This document shows, one piece after another, positions 42,500 to 52,400 of a stretch of 64,000 nt of DNA. The notes under the pieces were generated by a model. The model ran no database searches. It had not been told where the DNA came from and was given only the letters and a program-made list of their open reading frames with translations. This DNA is from Ascarosepion bandense (taxonomy: Eukaryota > Mollusca > Cephalopoda > Sepiida > Sepiidae), in NCBI GenBank assembly GCA_037127315.1, contig JBBBDQ010000420.1, positions 555,001 to 619,000 of the forward strand. The letters run 5' to 3'. Position numbers and translations under genes: made by a program. How positions within the stretch are numbered: the first letter of the stretch is position 1; every line of letters begins with the position of its first letter.

Positions 42500-43023
42500 T
42501 CTAAACTTATTTTATAAATGGAACTTTGTCTGTGTGTGTGTGTGTGTGTGTGTGTCCAGTACCTATAGACTCCGAAACGGCTGAACCAATTTTCTTGAAA
42601 ATTTACACAGTTGTACTATAAGCGTGTGCGAGTGTTCTTAGCTAGGTTTTGTGTCGACGTACCCCCGATAAATATAAAAAATCAATAATCGAAAAACTGA
42701 GGCTATAGAAGGAGTAGTCCGATTTTAATCAAATTTGATACACTCATACACAAAGACATAAGAAACGATATTGAGAAGTTTTCAAGGTTGCAGTTTTTAC
42801 AATAATGCAAAAAATCGATAAGATATATATATATATATAAAAGGCAAGATGTTTTGTGTGTGTCTGTTTATCTGTCTGTATGTCCTTTATACAAATCCAT
42901 AATTTTTATCCGATTCTCACCAAACTTCACACAAATATTCTTTAGGTTGAGTCTGAGCTCCAGGACCATGGATTAGTTTGAAAGCTTTCATTACACCCGA
43001 GCAACGCCGGGCTATACTGCTAG
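42500..43023 (+). mobile_element. Helitron-like element (H4)
   Basis: Starts near ATAAATGGAACTTTGTCTGT with (GT)n, then ACGGCTGAACCAATTTTCTT, GGTTTTGTGTCGACGTACCC, AAAAAATCGATAAGATATAT, ATAAAAGGCAAGATG, TTCACACAAATATTCTTTAG. It ends CCCGAGCAACGCCGGGCTAT, ACTGCTAG|T. Hairpin and CTAG end are intact. Middle differs from H2/H3 (shorter). Confidence 0.7.
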
Positions 43024-43449
43024 TTAATATATATAAGGGATGTAGTAATATTAATTTGCTACCAAAATCTCGTTTACCTCTTTTATTGTTATATTGTTAC
43101 AAGGAAAAATATATTTAATTTTAATTACAAAAATGAAAAATTTCTCTGAAAGATTTTATTTTAGTTTTTCTTTCAAGCTAATATTTTAAATTTATTATTT
43201 CTAATAAAAATACTTTGCTGTATTTCAAAATGAATTTTAATTGATTGGAAGGAGTTTTGTCAAAATCCCTAAAAATCGCTGATTTTATCCATAATTAAAC
43301 ATCTGTAAGCAAAATGTAATATTTTTTATTTAATTTTTTTCCAAAAAAGATCACAATATAGAATTAAATAATAAAAAAAATATTTGATCTTTCCTCTTCA
43401 TAACGTAAAGATTTGAACGAGAAAACTTTTTTTTATAATCGTTTCCCAA

Positions 43450-43925
43450 TAAGCAAGATAGTACTGACACTAATGCGCAGATAATGAGATAAGAGCGAAT
43501 GCAAAAAGATACAAGGTACAGTGGGTGGAGGAGAAAGGATGAGAGAACGATGGGAATTAAGGAGATAAATGATACAATTGATGTTACCCTTAAACTCTTG
43601 GTGATTATTGCTATCAATTATACGGAAGGGAATTCAACAGGCGGGATGTGCGAGAAAAGAAGCTGTTAGAGTAAAAGTGGAGGTTACATTTGAGTGTAAA
43701 AGGTTGCTAATCTAGTAGCTCAAGTAAATTCGTGTAGACAGGACACCAGTTATATAAGCTCGTCAGAGCAGAGGCCGTGAAAGCCAGAGGGAAGCCGCGT
43801 CGGTGATAAAGTGACTTAGATCGAGCTGGCATATCGGGATCGATTACATTGCAGATCTTTTTGATTTTGTCGAGACTCCCGAGATGATAACAGGATCAGC
43901 CGACCAGATATGGCAAGAGTATTCA
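43450..43925 (-). mobile_element. Jockey/CR1-like LINE 3' half (L5a)
   Basis: The minus strand from 43925 codes for CHIWSADP, then degraded pieces of the 'RRASLCLF..F....CSDEL' and 'RTSRLWNS' blocks. The 3' UTR reaches the GATAAGAGCGAATGC region at about 43490 on plus. The 5' continuation of the same copy lies at 44352-44535. Confidence 0.65.
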
Positions 43926-44351
43926 AGAGTATTGCAGCTTCGCTCTGTCTCAGCCACAAATATTTTCATGCCTTCTGCTCTGACGAACTTAGATCACTGG
44001 TGCCCCCCCTCCACGGGAATTTACTCGAGCAACCAGACTGGCAACAAGATCCCACTCTTTCCCAGTTAAATCAATAAAAATGCAGCCGACAATTCTACTC
44101 CATCATCTTCTTTTCTCGCACTTCCCGCCTGTGAAACTTTCTTCCGTATCCTTGATTTCCTGACGGCTACAACCACCAGAAATTTAAATACAACATCAAT
44201 TTCCATCTCTTATCCACTTGACTTCAGTCCTTTCTACATCACCCCGTATATCTTGTTTTTTCTTCTTTCACTCTACACTCGCAACTATTTTCACCCCTGT
44301 GTTTCCATCCTTCTCTCATCCTTTCTCTGACACCCCCTGTAACCCTAACCC
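43926..44351 (+). mobile_element. Inverted LINE fragment inside L5, ending in telomere-like repeats
   Basis: GCAGCTTCGCTCTGTCTCAG through CTCATCCTTTCTCTGACACC matches 41615-42018 with about a dozen differences, in plus orientation. Both flanks are minus-strand LINE. Its right end is TGTAACCCTAACCCTAACAC (44338-44357). The flanks would rejoin with a loss of only about a dozen codons. Confidence 0.7.
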
Positions 44352-44535
44352 TAACACCGACGAATAGTAGATTTGTATAGATGGATTCTGATGAGAAAAC
44401 TTCCTTGGCCGAGACAATATTCCTAGCAGTTGATGCAGTTGTGGATCCGATATTGTCATTCCACTTGAGGTTGACTGAGAGAGTGAAACCGAAAAGGCAC
44501 ATTGTACTGATTTCTGGGAGACTACTGTGTTCCAT
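44352..44535 (-). pseudogene. Jockey/CR1-like LINE, RT thumb region (L5b)
   Basis: The minus-strand frame reads MEHSSLPEISTMCLFGFTLS, VNLKWNDNIGSTTASTARNI and KEVFSSESIYTNLLF. This corresponds to 'LGLTLSSDLKWN.YIESIA..A...VGSLYRARKFLTPESIL' in L4. It is the 5' part of the copy continued at 43925. Confidence 0.7.
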
Positions 44536-44995
44536 AATAATGAAAGTTAATAAAGTTTCTCTATGGTGGTTAAAAGAGATTAACTTCGTTTTGAAAGAAT
44601 TAAAACTATTAAGTTAGATTCTTGTTTTATTAAGTTGGAGGCATTTTCATAATGTATGCTAATTTTTAGTGAATCTTTGGAAGTACATACCTATAGCCCT
44701 CTATGGATCTGAGTCCTACCGGCAGACAAAGTTTGATTGAAACCCATCCAGTATTTATTGAGTCTCTATAAACAATCAGACAGCTGCTTCGGTTTATTTG
44801 TATAGATAATCCTGGTTGTTTGTATATATTCCTCTTATACTTTATAGAAGTATTTCATTCAATAAACACCACTCAACTAAAGCGTCTTAGTCTCCGTTGC
44901 CTGAGAAATCTTACTTCATATAATAGGCTGCATTAGTGATAGTTTCACTCCAAGTGCAATTTGATATAATCCGAAACATTAATCTAAGAATTCGA
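44536..44995. other. Unassigned stretch
   Basis: AT-rich, no recognised repeat. Confidence 0.3.
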
Positions 44996-45440
44996 GCCAT
45001 CCATCCACGTCTATTGATCAGGTGTAGACGCTCATCCCTTGTTTCCTGTTTAGGATGCGGTTTCCGGTTTTCTCATTTCCAATCTTCTCACTCTTTTTTT
45101 TTCCATTGGAGTAGATAGACTAAACTATCGCCCGGTTCACACTCCATCCACGTCTATTGAACAGGTGAAGAGGCTCATCCCTTGTTTCCTGCTTAGGATG
45201 CGGTTTCCGGTTTTCTCTTTTCCAATCTTCTAACTTTTTTTTTCCATTGGAGTAGATAGACTAAACTATCGCCCGGTTCACACTCCATCCACGTCTATTG
45301 AACAGGTGAAGAGTCTCATCACTTGTTTCCTGTTTAGGATGCGGTTTCTGGTTTTTTTCTCTTTTCCAATCTTCTCACTCCTATGTAGCTCCCTGCACAT
45401 CAGTGGTGTTACCGCCTTGCTCGGGGTGATATAATTAAAA
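44996..45440 (+). mobile_element. SINE-C with three head units (copy C4)
   Basis: The CCATCCACGTCTATTGA marker appears at about 45000, 45145 and 45288. GGAGTAGATAGACTAAACTA precedes units 2 and 3. The tail CTATGTAGCTCCCTGCACAT, CAGTGGTGTTACCGCCTTGC, TCGGGGTGATATAATT and A7 ends at 45440. Confidence 0.7.
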
Positions 45441-45701
45441 AAAATGTTCTTACATAGCCTCGTTAGACCGAGATTTTTGTAGAGATCTTATACACAACAC
45501 CAAACTCTTTCAGAAATATCTAAACTGTCAGCTGATTTTACAGTTCTTGGAAGATTTTCTGTTATCACAATGTCGTATGGTATATTTAAAAACAAAGTGG
45601 ATGGAAAGAAAACAGAAATAAATGTAGATAAATTTGGTTAAATTGCAAAAAAATATTTCAAAAACATTTTCAAAATATTTTGAAACTACCAGCGTCTCCC
45701 G

Positions 45702-45705
<4 letters not shown>

Positions 45706-45755
<50 letters not shown>

Positions 45756-45952
45756 AGACAATGAATGTCTATTATGCTTAATCATGAGCCGTTGAAAATA
45801 AAGACAAAAATTCAACATTTGGATATTTTTTTTTTAATTTGGTTCTAAGTTTTCGGTTCATCTTCAGAGAGGTTATTAAGACGGCAACACAATAACATCC
45901 ATCATCACCGCGGAGTTTTATGTCAACACAAAATAAAATCGTCGGTGATGGT

Positions 45953-45993
<41 letters not shown>

Positions 45994-46285
45994 CACAGTT
46001 TAATTAAAAACAGAATATCTACTCAAATGCTCAAATTTAATTAAAAATAGCATATATATATATATGCTATTTCTAATTAAACAGCATATATATATATATA
46101 TATACTTTCTAAACATATACTGTTAAATATAACAGACAATGAATGCCTATTATGTTTAATCATAAGCCTTTCTGAACATCATATTTTGGCTTTAATTTCA
46201 GGTGGAAATTAAGATAAAATTTGTCCAACATTTGGATATGTTTTTATTCTGCAGGTTATAAGCTTTCGGCTCACATGCTTGATTG

Positions 46286-46328
<43 letters not shown>
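45706..46328. repeat. (TA)n arrays with dispersed repeat I (copies 2 and 3)
   Basis: (TA)n at 45706-45752, repeat I at 45753-45840 (AAGAGACAATGAATGTCTAT, AATCATGAGCCGTTG, CAACATTTGGATA), (TA)n at 45955-45989, a small palindrome at about 46030-46080 (AATAGCATATATATATATGC), and repeat I again at 46105-46260. (CA)n and (TA)n close it at 46287-46328. Confidence 0.7.
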
Positions 46329-46344
46329 AGAAAAATTAAGACAT

Positions 46345-46557
46345 ACGAATTTTCGTGTAAAATCCTTTGCTAAATAAAAACGGAAGTTGACGATTGTTTG
46401 CCTGAAATAGGCCCACACTTCCGAGTCTGTTTTAATTTTTCTTATATTTGCGCTATATATATTTATATGCTTATATGTTTAGAGCTCTCTTAGAGAGTTA
46501 TCCTACCACTGTCTGTACAGGATACTCCTTTGGATTTTTTTATACCCACACTGCATG

Positions 46558-46560
<3 letters not shown>
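46345..46560 (+). repeat. Dispersed repeat ending in (TA)n (pair with 31415)
   Basis: TTCGTGTAAAATCCTTTGCT, AATAAAAACGGAAGTTGACG, TTAGAGCTCTCTTAGAGAGT and AGGATACTCCTTTGGATTTT, followed by (TA)n at 46561-46602. Confidence 0.7.
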
Positions 46561-46605
<45 letters not shown>

Positions 46606-46830
46606 GGCCTGATTATTTACGAGAATTTTTTTTTACGAATATTTTTTTATGATAACCACCCGTTGATTGGTGAAAAAATGCAGGATAATATGTATATTTA
46701 TTAATTTATAGATATATATGTATATATTGAAACAAACATCAACGTTTTTAGTCCAAATATTTCACAAATTAGGTTTTCTTACTTAGTATGTTACGCGTAA
46801 TGTAGATCTTTCCTTCTTTTATAAACTTTT

Positions 46831-47020
46831 ATTGCGGCAGACTGTTTGCCAACCAAGGCTATTAAGCCACACTCTCCTGCTATATACCCGTAGCTGGTAG
46901 TAGATATGGATTCATACCTTTGCTAAGGTCAATAAGAGTAAGTGAATATCATGAATTCGCTCTGAATCCGAACTCGGATCTTCGATTACCCAGTTCGTAC
47001 ATACTTATTGCGTCCCATAC
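46831..47020 (-). mobile_element. SINE-A (copy A9)
   Basis: Minus strand: ATTGCGGCAGACTGTTTGCC, AACCAAGGCTATTAAGCC, AATAAGAGTAAGTGAATATC, B-box side ATCCGAACTCGGATCTTCGA, and a degraded A-box TTATTGCGTCCCATACC (plus). Confidence 0.65.
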
Positions 47021-47586
47021 CGTATGGTAATTGTTACCGGTGGTTTACTGGATATGAGAAAAAGAAGCCGTGAAGAAAACGGTTGCTTTTCTTAATTTAA
47101 TAAGGGAAGTTAAAAAAAATAGTCGTTTGCTAATGTTCCTAAGGTCTACAGTAAAAAAAAAGAAGATTTTGTTTTTACCTATAATATACTTTTATTAGAA
47201 AATATATTTATAATTTCTATACTTTGTTGTTATCGATCGTTGTTACTATTTTACTTATGATTGTATTTCCGATGATGAATTTGTGAGGTAAGTTTGAAAA
47301 GAAAAACAACAAAAATACAAAAAAAAAAAACAACAACAACAGGAAAATAAAACACATTCCTATATAAAACGAGGTAAAATTGAATTCATATAGAAGCATT
47401 TGTATGGGTGTCAGGAAGAGAGGGATACAGTGTAGGTGTCTCCGTGTTAAATAGGGAGAGAGTGGAAGGTGTTACAAGAAAATGGAGAAGGCAAAATGAA
47501 TTTGATTTTTTTTTTTCATAAATTGAAATCAAGACAATTCTTAATAAATATTTAAAAATGTTACGTCATTAAAAAAACACGCACAT

Positions 47587-47619
<33 letters not shown>

Positions 47620-47850
47620 TATATTAATGCATGTTTCATTAAATAATATAGACAAGTTTTGTCGATTTATTTTATGCTTGTTTTTTTTTCATATTCTCTG
47701 ATAAGCTTAATAGCATTATCATTAAATGCAGAAAGAAAATTACAATATTGATACATAAGTTTTTAATAATCCAATCTAAGCTTTCGGCTTACATAAGCCA
47801 TTTTCAAAGATGTCATATTACAATATATATTATAACAATTCACGGACAAA
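47021..47850. other. Unassigned stretch
   Basis: T/A-rich. Small (TA)n/(CA)n at about 47590-47625. No gene recognised. Confidence 0.3.
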
Positions 47851-47934
47851 CGATAATGACAAAATTGTTTTTGTTTACATGGACGATTTTCAAGCAAAAA
47901 TAAACATGTAAACGAAAACAGTTTGTCATTATCG
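47851..47934. repeat. Imperfect inverted repeat, ~30 bp arms
   Basis: CGATAATGACAAAATTGTTT then TTGTTTACATG (47851-47881) pairs with CATGTAAACGAAAACAGTTT then GTCATTATCG (47905-47934). Loop 23 bp. Nearby GCTTTCGGCTTACATAAGCC hints at a PLE-type end. Confidence 0.7.
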
Positions 47935-48119
47935 TGTGCATTTAAATGAGATTGAATTGAACTATGATCGGAAATGTTCAATGTTAAATTTCTCTTCAAC
48001 CATGTGGTAGCATGGCCGATGCAATTGTTTACGAATTTGAATTATTTAAGAACACAGTTCTTGAAAGAACATGTTAATTCGTAAACAACACTGACTCTAT
48101 GTAGTTTAGTTCTTGCAGG

Positions 48120-48380
48120 TAATATTAAAAATAAAGGAAGGATTATTAATAAAAAAGAAGAAAAATCCTACACTTAATAATATCAATTAGGAACATGGCA
48201 ACAATGTGCTTACTGTGTTCGGAATATAACATACACATGACTCTACATACGTAAACTGTACACATATTTAGTTACACATAAAAAAATCACCCTAGATAAT
48301 GGTGAAAAGTATAGCTGAAAGCGCTCGGAAACACAACTGATTGAGACAATTTCTGTATATGTTCTTGAGACGAATTAGTA
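48120..48380 (+). mobile_element. Penelope-like element C-terminal end and 3' UTR (P4)
   Basis: ACACTTAATAATATCAATTA, GGAACATGGCAACAATGTGC and GTTCGGAATATAACATACAC match 7010-7080. The UTR block TAATGGTGAAAAGTATAGCT, GAAAGCGCTCGG matches 7150-7180. Confidence 0.5.
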
Positions 48381-49094
48381 CTGTTTGTAATTTTTGCGTA
48401 GATGGTTACGATTCAATTCCTAGGAGTTCTTGAAAAATCCATTAACAGTATAATCACCACTTTACTATACAAAAATTTACCAGTAATCATGCCCGTGAAA
48501 TCTCAATTTAAAAGCGTATCTCCACTTAGATATAAATTAGTGGTAATAAAAAAAACCTTCTTAATGTGAACGCATGTGTAAATAATAAATATGGGACATT
48601 CATTATTTTAAAGAATATGTAATAGAAAAAAACATTTCGGATCGAGACTACGTTTTCTAAATCCATTGAAAGTAAACTGTTAATTTAATTTTATATACTT
48701 CATAGGAACCATTTGTAAAGAAAATCCTGAGAGAGTTCGCACGTCCGACATGGTGTTAAGCAGACGAGTGAACAAAGTAATGTGCAAAATTAATTCTTTT
48801 TTTCAGTATTAACACTACATATATGATTTAATATGTAAACAAGATGTGTCAAATCTCAAAGGAGTGTTTTTCTTATTTTATAAGAATCTATTTTCCCAAT
48901 GTAATTTAATCGGCTTTCAATTGATCTTTCGTTTCTGAAAATCTTTCATCTTCGATAATAATTAATTTGGTGATGTGATTTGTACATGGAGGTTCGATTT
49001 ACATTCAGTTTATAATGTGAAAACAGGCTCCTTGTTATGGGTTTACAAAATCTAATTTTGTTTCTGCAGCCTATGCTTTTTATGTATGCCTACA
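48381..49094. other. Unassigned stretch
   Basis: No recognised gene or repeat. Confidence 0.3.
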
Positions 49095-49240
49095 AAATTT
49101 AACCCACAACTGGAAGGAATAGACGATTAATACCTTTTCCAAGGGTATTTGCGCGTAAGTGAATGCAATGAATTCAACTGGAATTCGAACTCGGCTCTCC
49201 GATTTCTCATTCCGTGTCGATATCCACTGCGCCACAACGG
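49095..49240 (-). mobile_element. SINE-A head half (copy A10)
   Basis: On plus: TTTGCGCGTAAGTGAATGCA, AATTCAACTGGAATTCGAAC, TCGGCTCTCCGATTTCTCAT, TCGATATCCACTGCGCCACA. On minus this is A-box GTGGCGCAGTGGATATCGA and B-box GAGTTCGAATTCC. This is the cleanest tRNA-like head of family A. Confidence 0.75.
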
Positions 49241-49315
49241 ACATCCGTTAAATGTGATAAATACTTATATTAAATTCCTTTTAATAACATACTTCTGATT
49301 TACACACACACACAC

Positions 49316-49316
<1 letters not shown>

Positions 49317-49350
<34 letters not shown>
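49317..49350. repeat. (TA)n microsatellite
   Basis: About 16 TA units after (CA)n. Confidence 0.9.
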
Positions 49351-49354
<4 letters not shown>

Positions 49355-50220
49355 GTAAGAAAATTGAAGGGGATTTAAATATAAATATTTATCATAGATG
49401 ACTCAGGAAAAAATATTTGGTGAATTTATATATTTGAATAAGAAGCCGACGCACCATCAAGCAATGATTAGAAAAGAAATCACACAGAACATTACTATTC
49501 TAGTGAATTCGATCTATCAAAGGATATTTATTCACAAAGTGCAAATGTCAAACTTTGCACTACACTCGTGAGGCCTTAATTATTCAAATTTACTGAAATT
49601 GGGGGCATGACGACGTTTATATCTATATATCTATCCAAGTCAGCACATATCTATCTATCTATCTAAATAATAAGAAAATAGAAAAGAAAAAAGAAAAGAA
49701 GAAAAATTATGTAAACATTCAAAATGGCGTGGCGTAAATTGTTTGCTGTTCAAACTTTCGCCAATTCACCAAATTTGAAAAAAGTCATTCAACAGAAACA
49801 AATTCAAGGCGACTTATAGCTGCACCCAGTGTAGAGAAAAATATGTTAAACAATAATAAAAATTAATGCAGGTGTGGGATAGCATAAAAGCCCTAAGATG
49901 TAACTGCAGAATGAAAGAGGAATATTCTTTGAACGGAACGTGCATTATTGTTGTCTATGAAAGTTAAGGCGATTAGTGAACGTGAGGCTAAGTGCAACAT
50001 CAAGTCCGCCAAGGGTGAATGGAAAAGACACTTTTAAGATAAGTCTGTGTCACAGATTATAAAAAGGTAGCGCCTTTTAGTTGAAATCAAATTTACCTCA
50101 ACAAAGGCAATAACGCCACTAAGACACACGGGTCGCAGCTAATAGGAATGAGAGAGAATGCAAAAAAAAAAAAAAGAAATTAGAAGAAACCAGAAGCCCA
50201 ATCCTTAAGAGGAAACAAGA
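49351..50220. other. Unassigned stretch
   Basis: No gene or known repeat recognised. Short TATC runs at about 49620-49665. Confidence 0.3.
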
Positions 50221-50249
50221 CATGCATTTATATGCAGATATACAGATAT

Positions 50250-50250
<1 letters not shown>

Positions 50251-50300
<50 letters not shown>

Positions 50301-50325
50301 GTTTTCTATTAAGGATTGTTTGGAT

Positions 50326-50370
<45 letters not shown>

Positions 50371-50408
50371 CATGTATATCTGTTTTCTATTAAGGATTGT
50401 TTGGATGA

Positions 50409-50457
<49 letters not shown>
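50251..50457. repeat. Three (TA)n arrays separated by two ~36 bp cassettes
   Basis: TCTGTTTTCTATTAAGGATT then GTTTGGATGACT is repeated at 50299 and 50379, each followed by (TA)n. GGATGAC before TA is also the end of SINE-B, so the cassettes may be diverged tails. Confidence 0.8.
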
Positions 50458-50459
<2 letters not shown>

Positions 50460-50632
50460 TTCCTTGAATATATGATATGCTCTTCAAGATACATTTATCT
50501 CTGGTGAATTATATTTTACTTAATGTCGGTCGTTTGTTTGAGAGTTGGAAAAATACATTAAAAGGTGGCAGAAATTTTTGTTTCTCGTTACGAAACTGGT
50601 CTAAAAGAATAATTGTTATTTGAATATTTCTC

Positions 50633-50634
<2 letters not shown>

Positions 50635-50676
<42 letters not shown>

Positions 50677-50903
50677 CTGTTCTTCAGCAAAGAATTGAAG
50701 ACTCTTGGCTGCTGACGTTTATTTCCATTATGTATATAACAAGGTAAATACAAACTTTCTCTCTTGTGCGCCGATAGCGTAACACCAGATTCCCCGACTG
50801 GTATTAAATCGATCTTATTTCAATCCCGTCTAGAAACATTCAGGTGTCTAGCTGCACTGATGTGCCTTGTTACAGCGAAACAGGCTTGCATACCGATGAC
50901 TAG
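50635..50903 (+). mobile_element. (CA)n followed by SINE-B in plus orientation (B6)
   Basis: After (CA)n at 50635-50670, the element runs 50678-50903: 5' extension CTTCAGCAAAGAATTGAAGA, A-box region CGCCGATAGCGTAACACCAG, B-box-side TCTTATTTCAATCCCGTCTA, then CACTGATGTGCCTTGTTACA, GCGAAACAGGCTTGCATACC and GATGACTAG, (CA)n and (TA)n. Confidence 0.7.
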
Positions 50904-50930
50904 AAACACACACACACATATATATATATA

Positions 50931-51159
50931 TGTTATGGTGACCTATCTACTTTGAAATAAACTCTTCCTTCTTCAGAAATACTAATCTGCGAGACTTCCT
51001 AGAGGAGACAGTCTAGACGCAGTTTAACTTGACAGTTCGGACGGGCACTTTTATCTGTTGACTAATAACACTCTTATTTTGTATATATATTCTGTTATTC
51101 CAATAAACTGGCTCAACCTACCTTAATATTTTATGTCTTTTCTCGTGTCCCTAACAGGC

Positions 51160-51166
<7 letters not shown>
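50931..51166 (+). repeat. Solo LTR candidate within a TA array
   Basis: Starts TGTTATGGTGACC and ends GGCAACTACA. Contains two AATAAA-type poly(A) signals (GAAATAAACTC at about 50954 and CCAATAAACTGGC at about 51099). TA runs lie directly on both sides. The TG...CA limits and 236 bp size fit a solo LTR. No internal region or partner is present. Confidence 0.5.
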
Positions 51167-51168
<2 letters not shown>

Positions 51169-51216
<48 letters not shown>

Positions 51217-51508
51217 CCATATCGTGAAAGGTACAAATATTGACCTGCTCATGGGCTCAAAACTTCGCAAAAAGTGCGAAACTTGAGTAGCAACACAAGC
51301 TGTTGGGTGTTGACGCTATTCAAAAGGTCGGGCAGGCGTATGAACGAGACTATAGGCGAACCTATCTTCTCCTTTTATCGGGATGATATTATAAACAAAA
51401 TATATGCGCCAACTATGACATGAACATTTTTTAATTTAACTGCAATTTAATTAATCTGATATACATCTCTCTCTCTCTATCTATCTATATATATATATAT
51501 ATATATTA
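51169..51508. repeat. (TA)n array, unassigned 270 bp, second (TA)n
   Basis: (TA)n at 51169-51215 and 51487-51508 bracket sequence with CAAAACTTCGCAAAAAGTGC that I do not recognise. Confidence 0.5.
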
Positions 51509-51805
51509 TGGACCCGGCTAAGATTCCGGTAAATAATACAACAACAACCAAAATAGGAAATAACGATATATATATTAAACACAGCGAAATACGAATACTT
51601 GGAATTCTGTTTAAATACGGGTTAGGCATTAATACTAGAACTGGGACTCGCAGTGGTCGTACGGTAGTAGTCTTGTCTATCTCTGCCTATCGCTCCCCTA
51701 TGCTGATCTGCTGATTTGTCGATCTGCTACTCACCTCTTGTGAGGGGGTGCATATGTAGTTGAAGGAAGAGTTCACTCCTTTGAATGGGAGATGCCACCA
51801 TGACA
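51509..51805 (-). repeat. Solo LTR candidate, gypsy-related, within a TA array
   Basis: Plus-strand limits TGGACCCGGCTAAGATTCCG and CACCATGACA. The left end resembles the gypsy LTR ends at 34759 and 38170 (TGTGTATCCCGGG; ACAACAACC about 30 bp in). The element strand is therefore probably minus. Flanked by TA runs on both sides. 297 bp. Confidence 0.55.
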
Positions 51806-51814
51806 ATATATATA

Positions 51815-52085
51815 TAAATTAGTTTTTGGTCATAATTAAACCAGTACCCAGTTTTATTAAAAAGTGCTCAGTACATTTATATTGTAAAGCTTCTGAATAT
51901 TTTACATTTGGAAATGAATCATTTCCGCTACCTAGGTGTCAACCTTTCAGTACTTCCAGGCAATTTATAATAACTGATTTTTCAAATTTTTTCAAACCTA
52001 CAACAAGGATTTTTACGAACGCGCGACTGAAATTTTTAAACAACCGAAAATTTTCAAAATTAGGGAGGAGTTACTTTTTCTTCAT
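51815..52085 (-). mobile_element. PLE 3' UTR fragment (P5)
   Basis: AACCTTTCAGTACTTCCAGG, TTTATAATAACTGATTTTTC, ACAACAAGGATTTTTACGAA and AAAATTAGGGAGGAGTTAC follow the same order as 23410-23530, the 3' end of PLE P3. Confidence 0.55.
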
Positions 52086-52087
52086 TA

Positions 52088-52200
52088 TGTGACATGTTCC
52101 TTCAGGACGTAGGCAATTATGACCTTCCACGTCTCCCTATCCTTTGTGGCTCGCTTTCTCCTGTCACCCAACCCAAACCACGCTCTACCATAGAGTCCTA
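52088..52200 (-). pseudogene. RTE-type LINE C-terminal end (R5)
   Basis: The minus-strand frame RRKRATKDRETWKVIIAYVL then KEHVT and stop. This is the extreme C-terminus ('A.KDR..WKAMIAHVLRGH.T') of the RTE ORF. Confidence 0.65.
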
Positions 52201-52239
52201 ACATTGAAACAACTATATGATTGTTGAGAAGAGGACATA

Positions 52240-52400
52240 TATAGAAGAAATTATGTACATGTTCTAAAACATAATTTATAATAAATATTCACAGCTCTAT
52301 ACATCATATATCGAGCACTGTTTTAAATTAATATTTTGGACGGGAAAATTTTTTTTTTCTCCTCGTTCTATACTCACTCGGATATATATATATATATATA
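52240..52400 (+). repeat. Dispersed repeat F (copy 2)
   Basis: TTCTAAAACATAATTTATAA, TATCGAGCACTG, TTTAAATTAATATTTTGGAC and ACTCACTCGGATATATATAT match 27373-27510, again ending in (TA)n. Confidence 0.65.

Noticed and set aside
47763..47999. 78-codon minus-strand frame
   Set aside because: Crosses a hairpin whose two arms create repeated codons; no domain.
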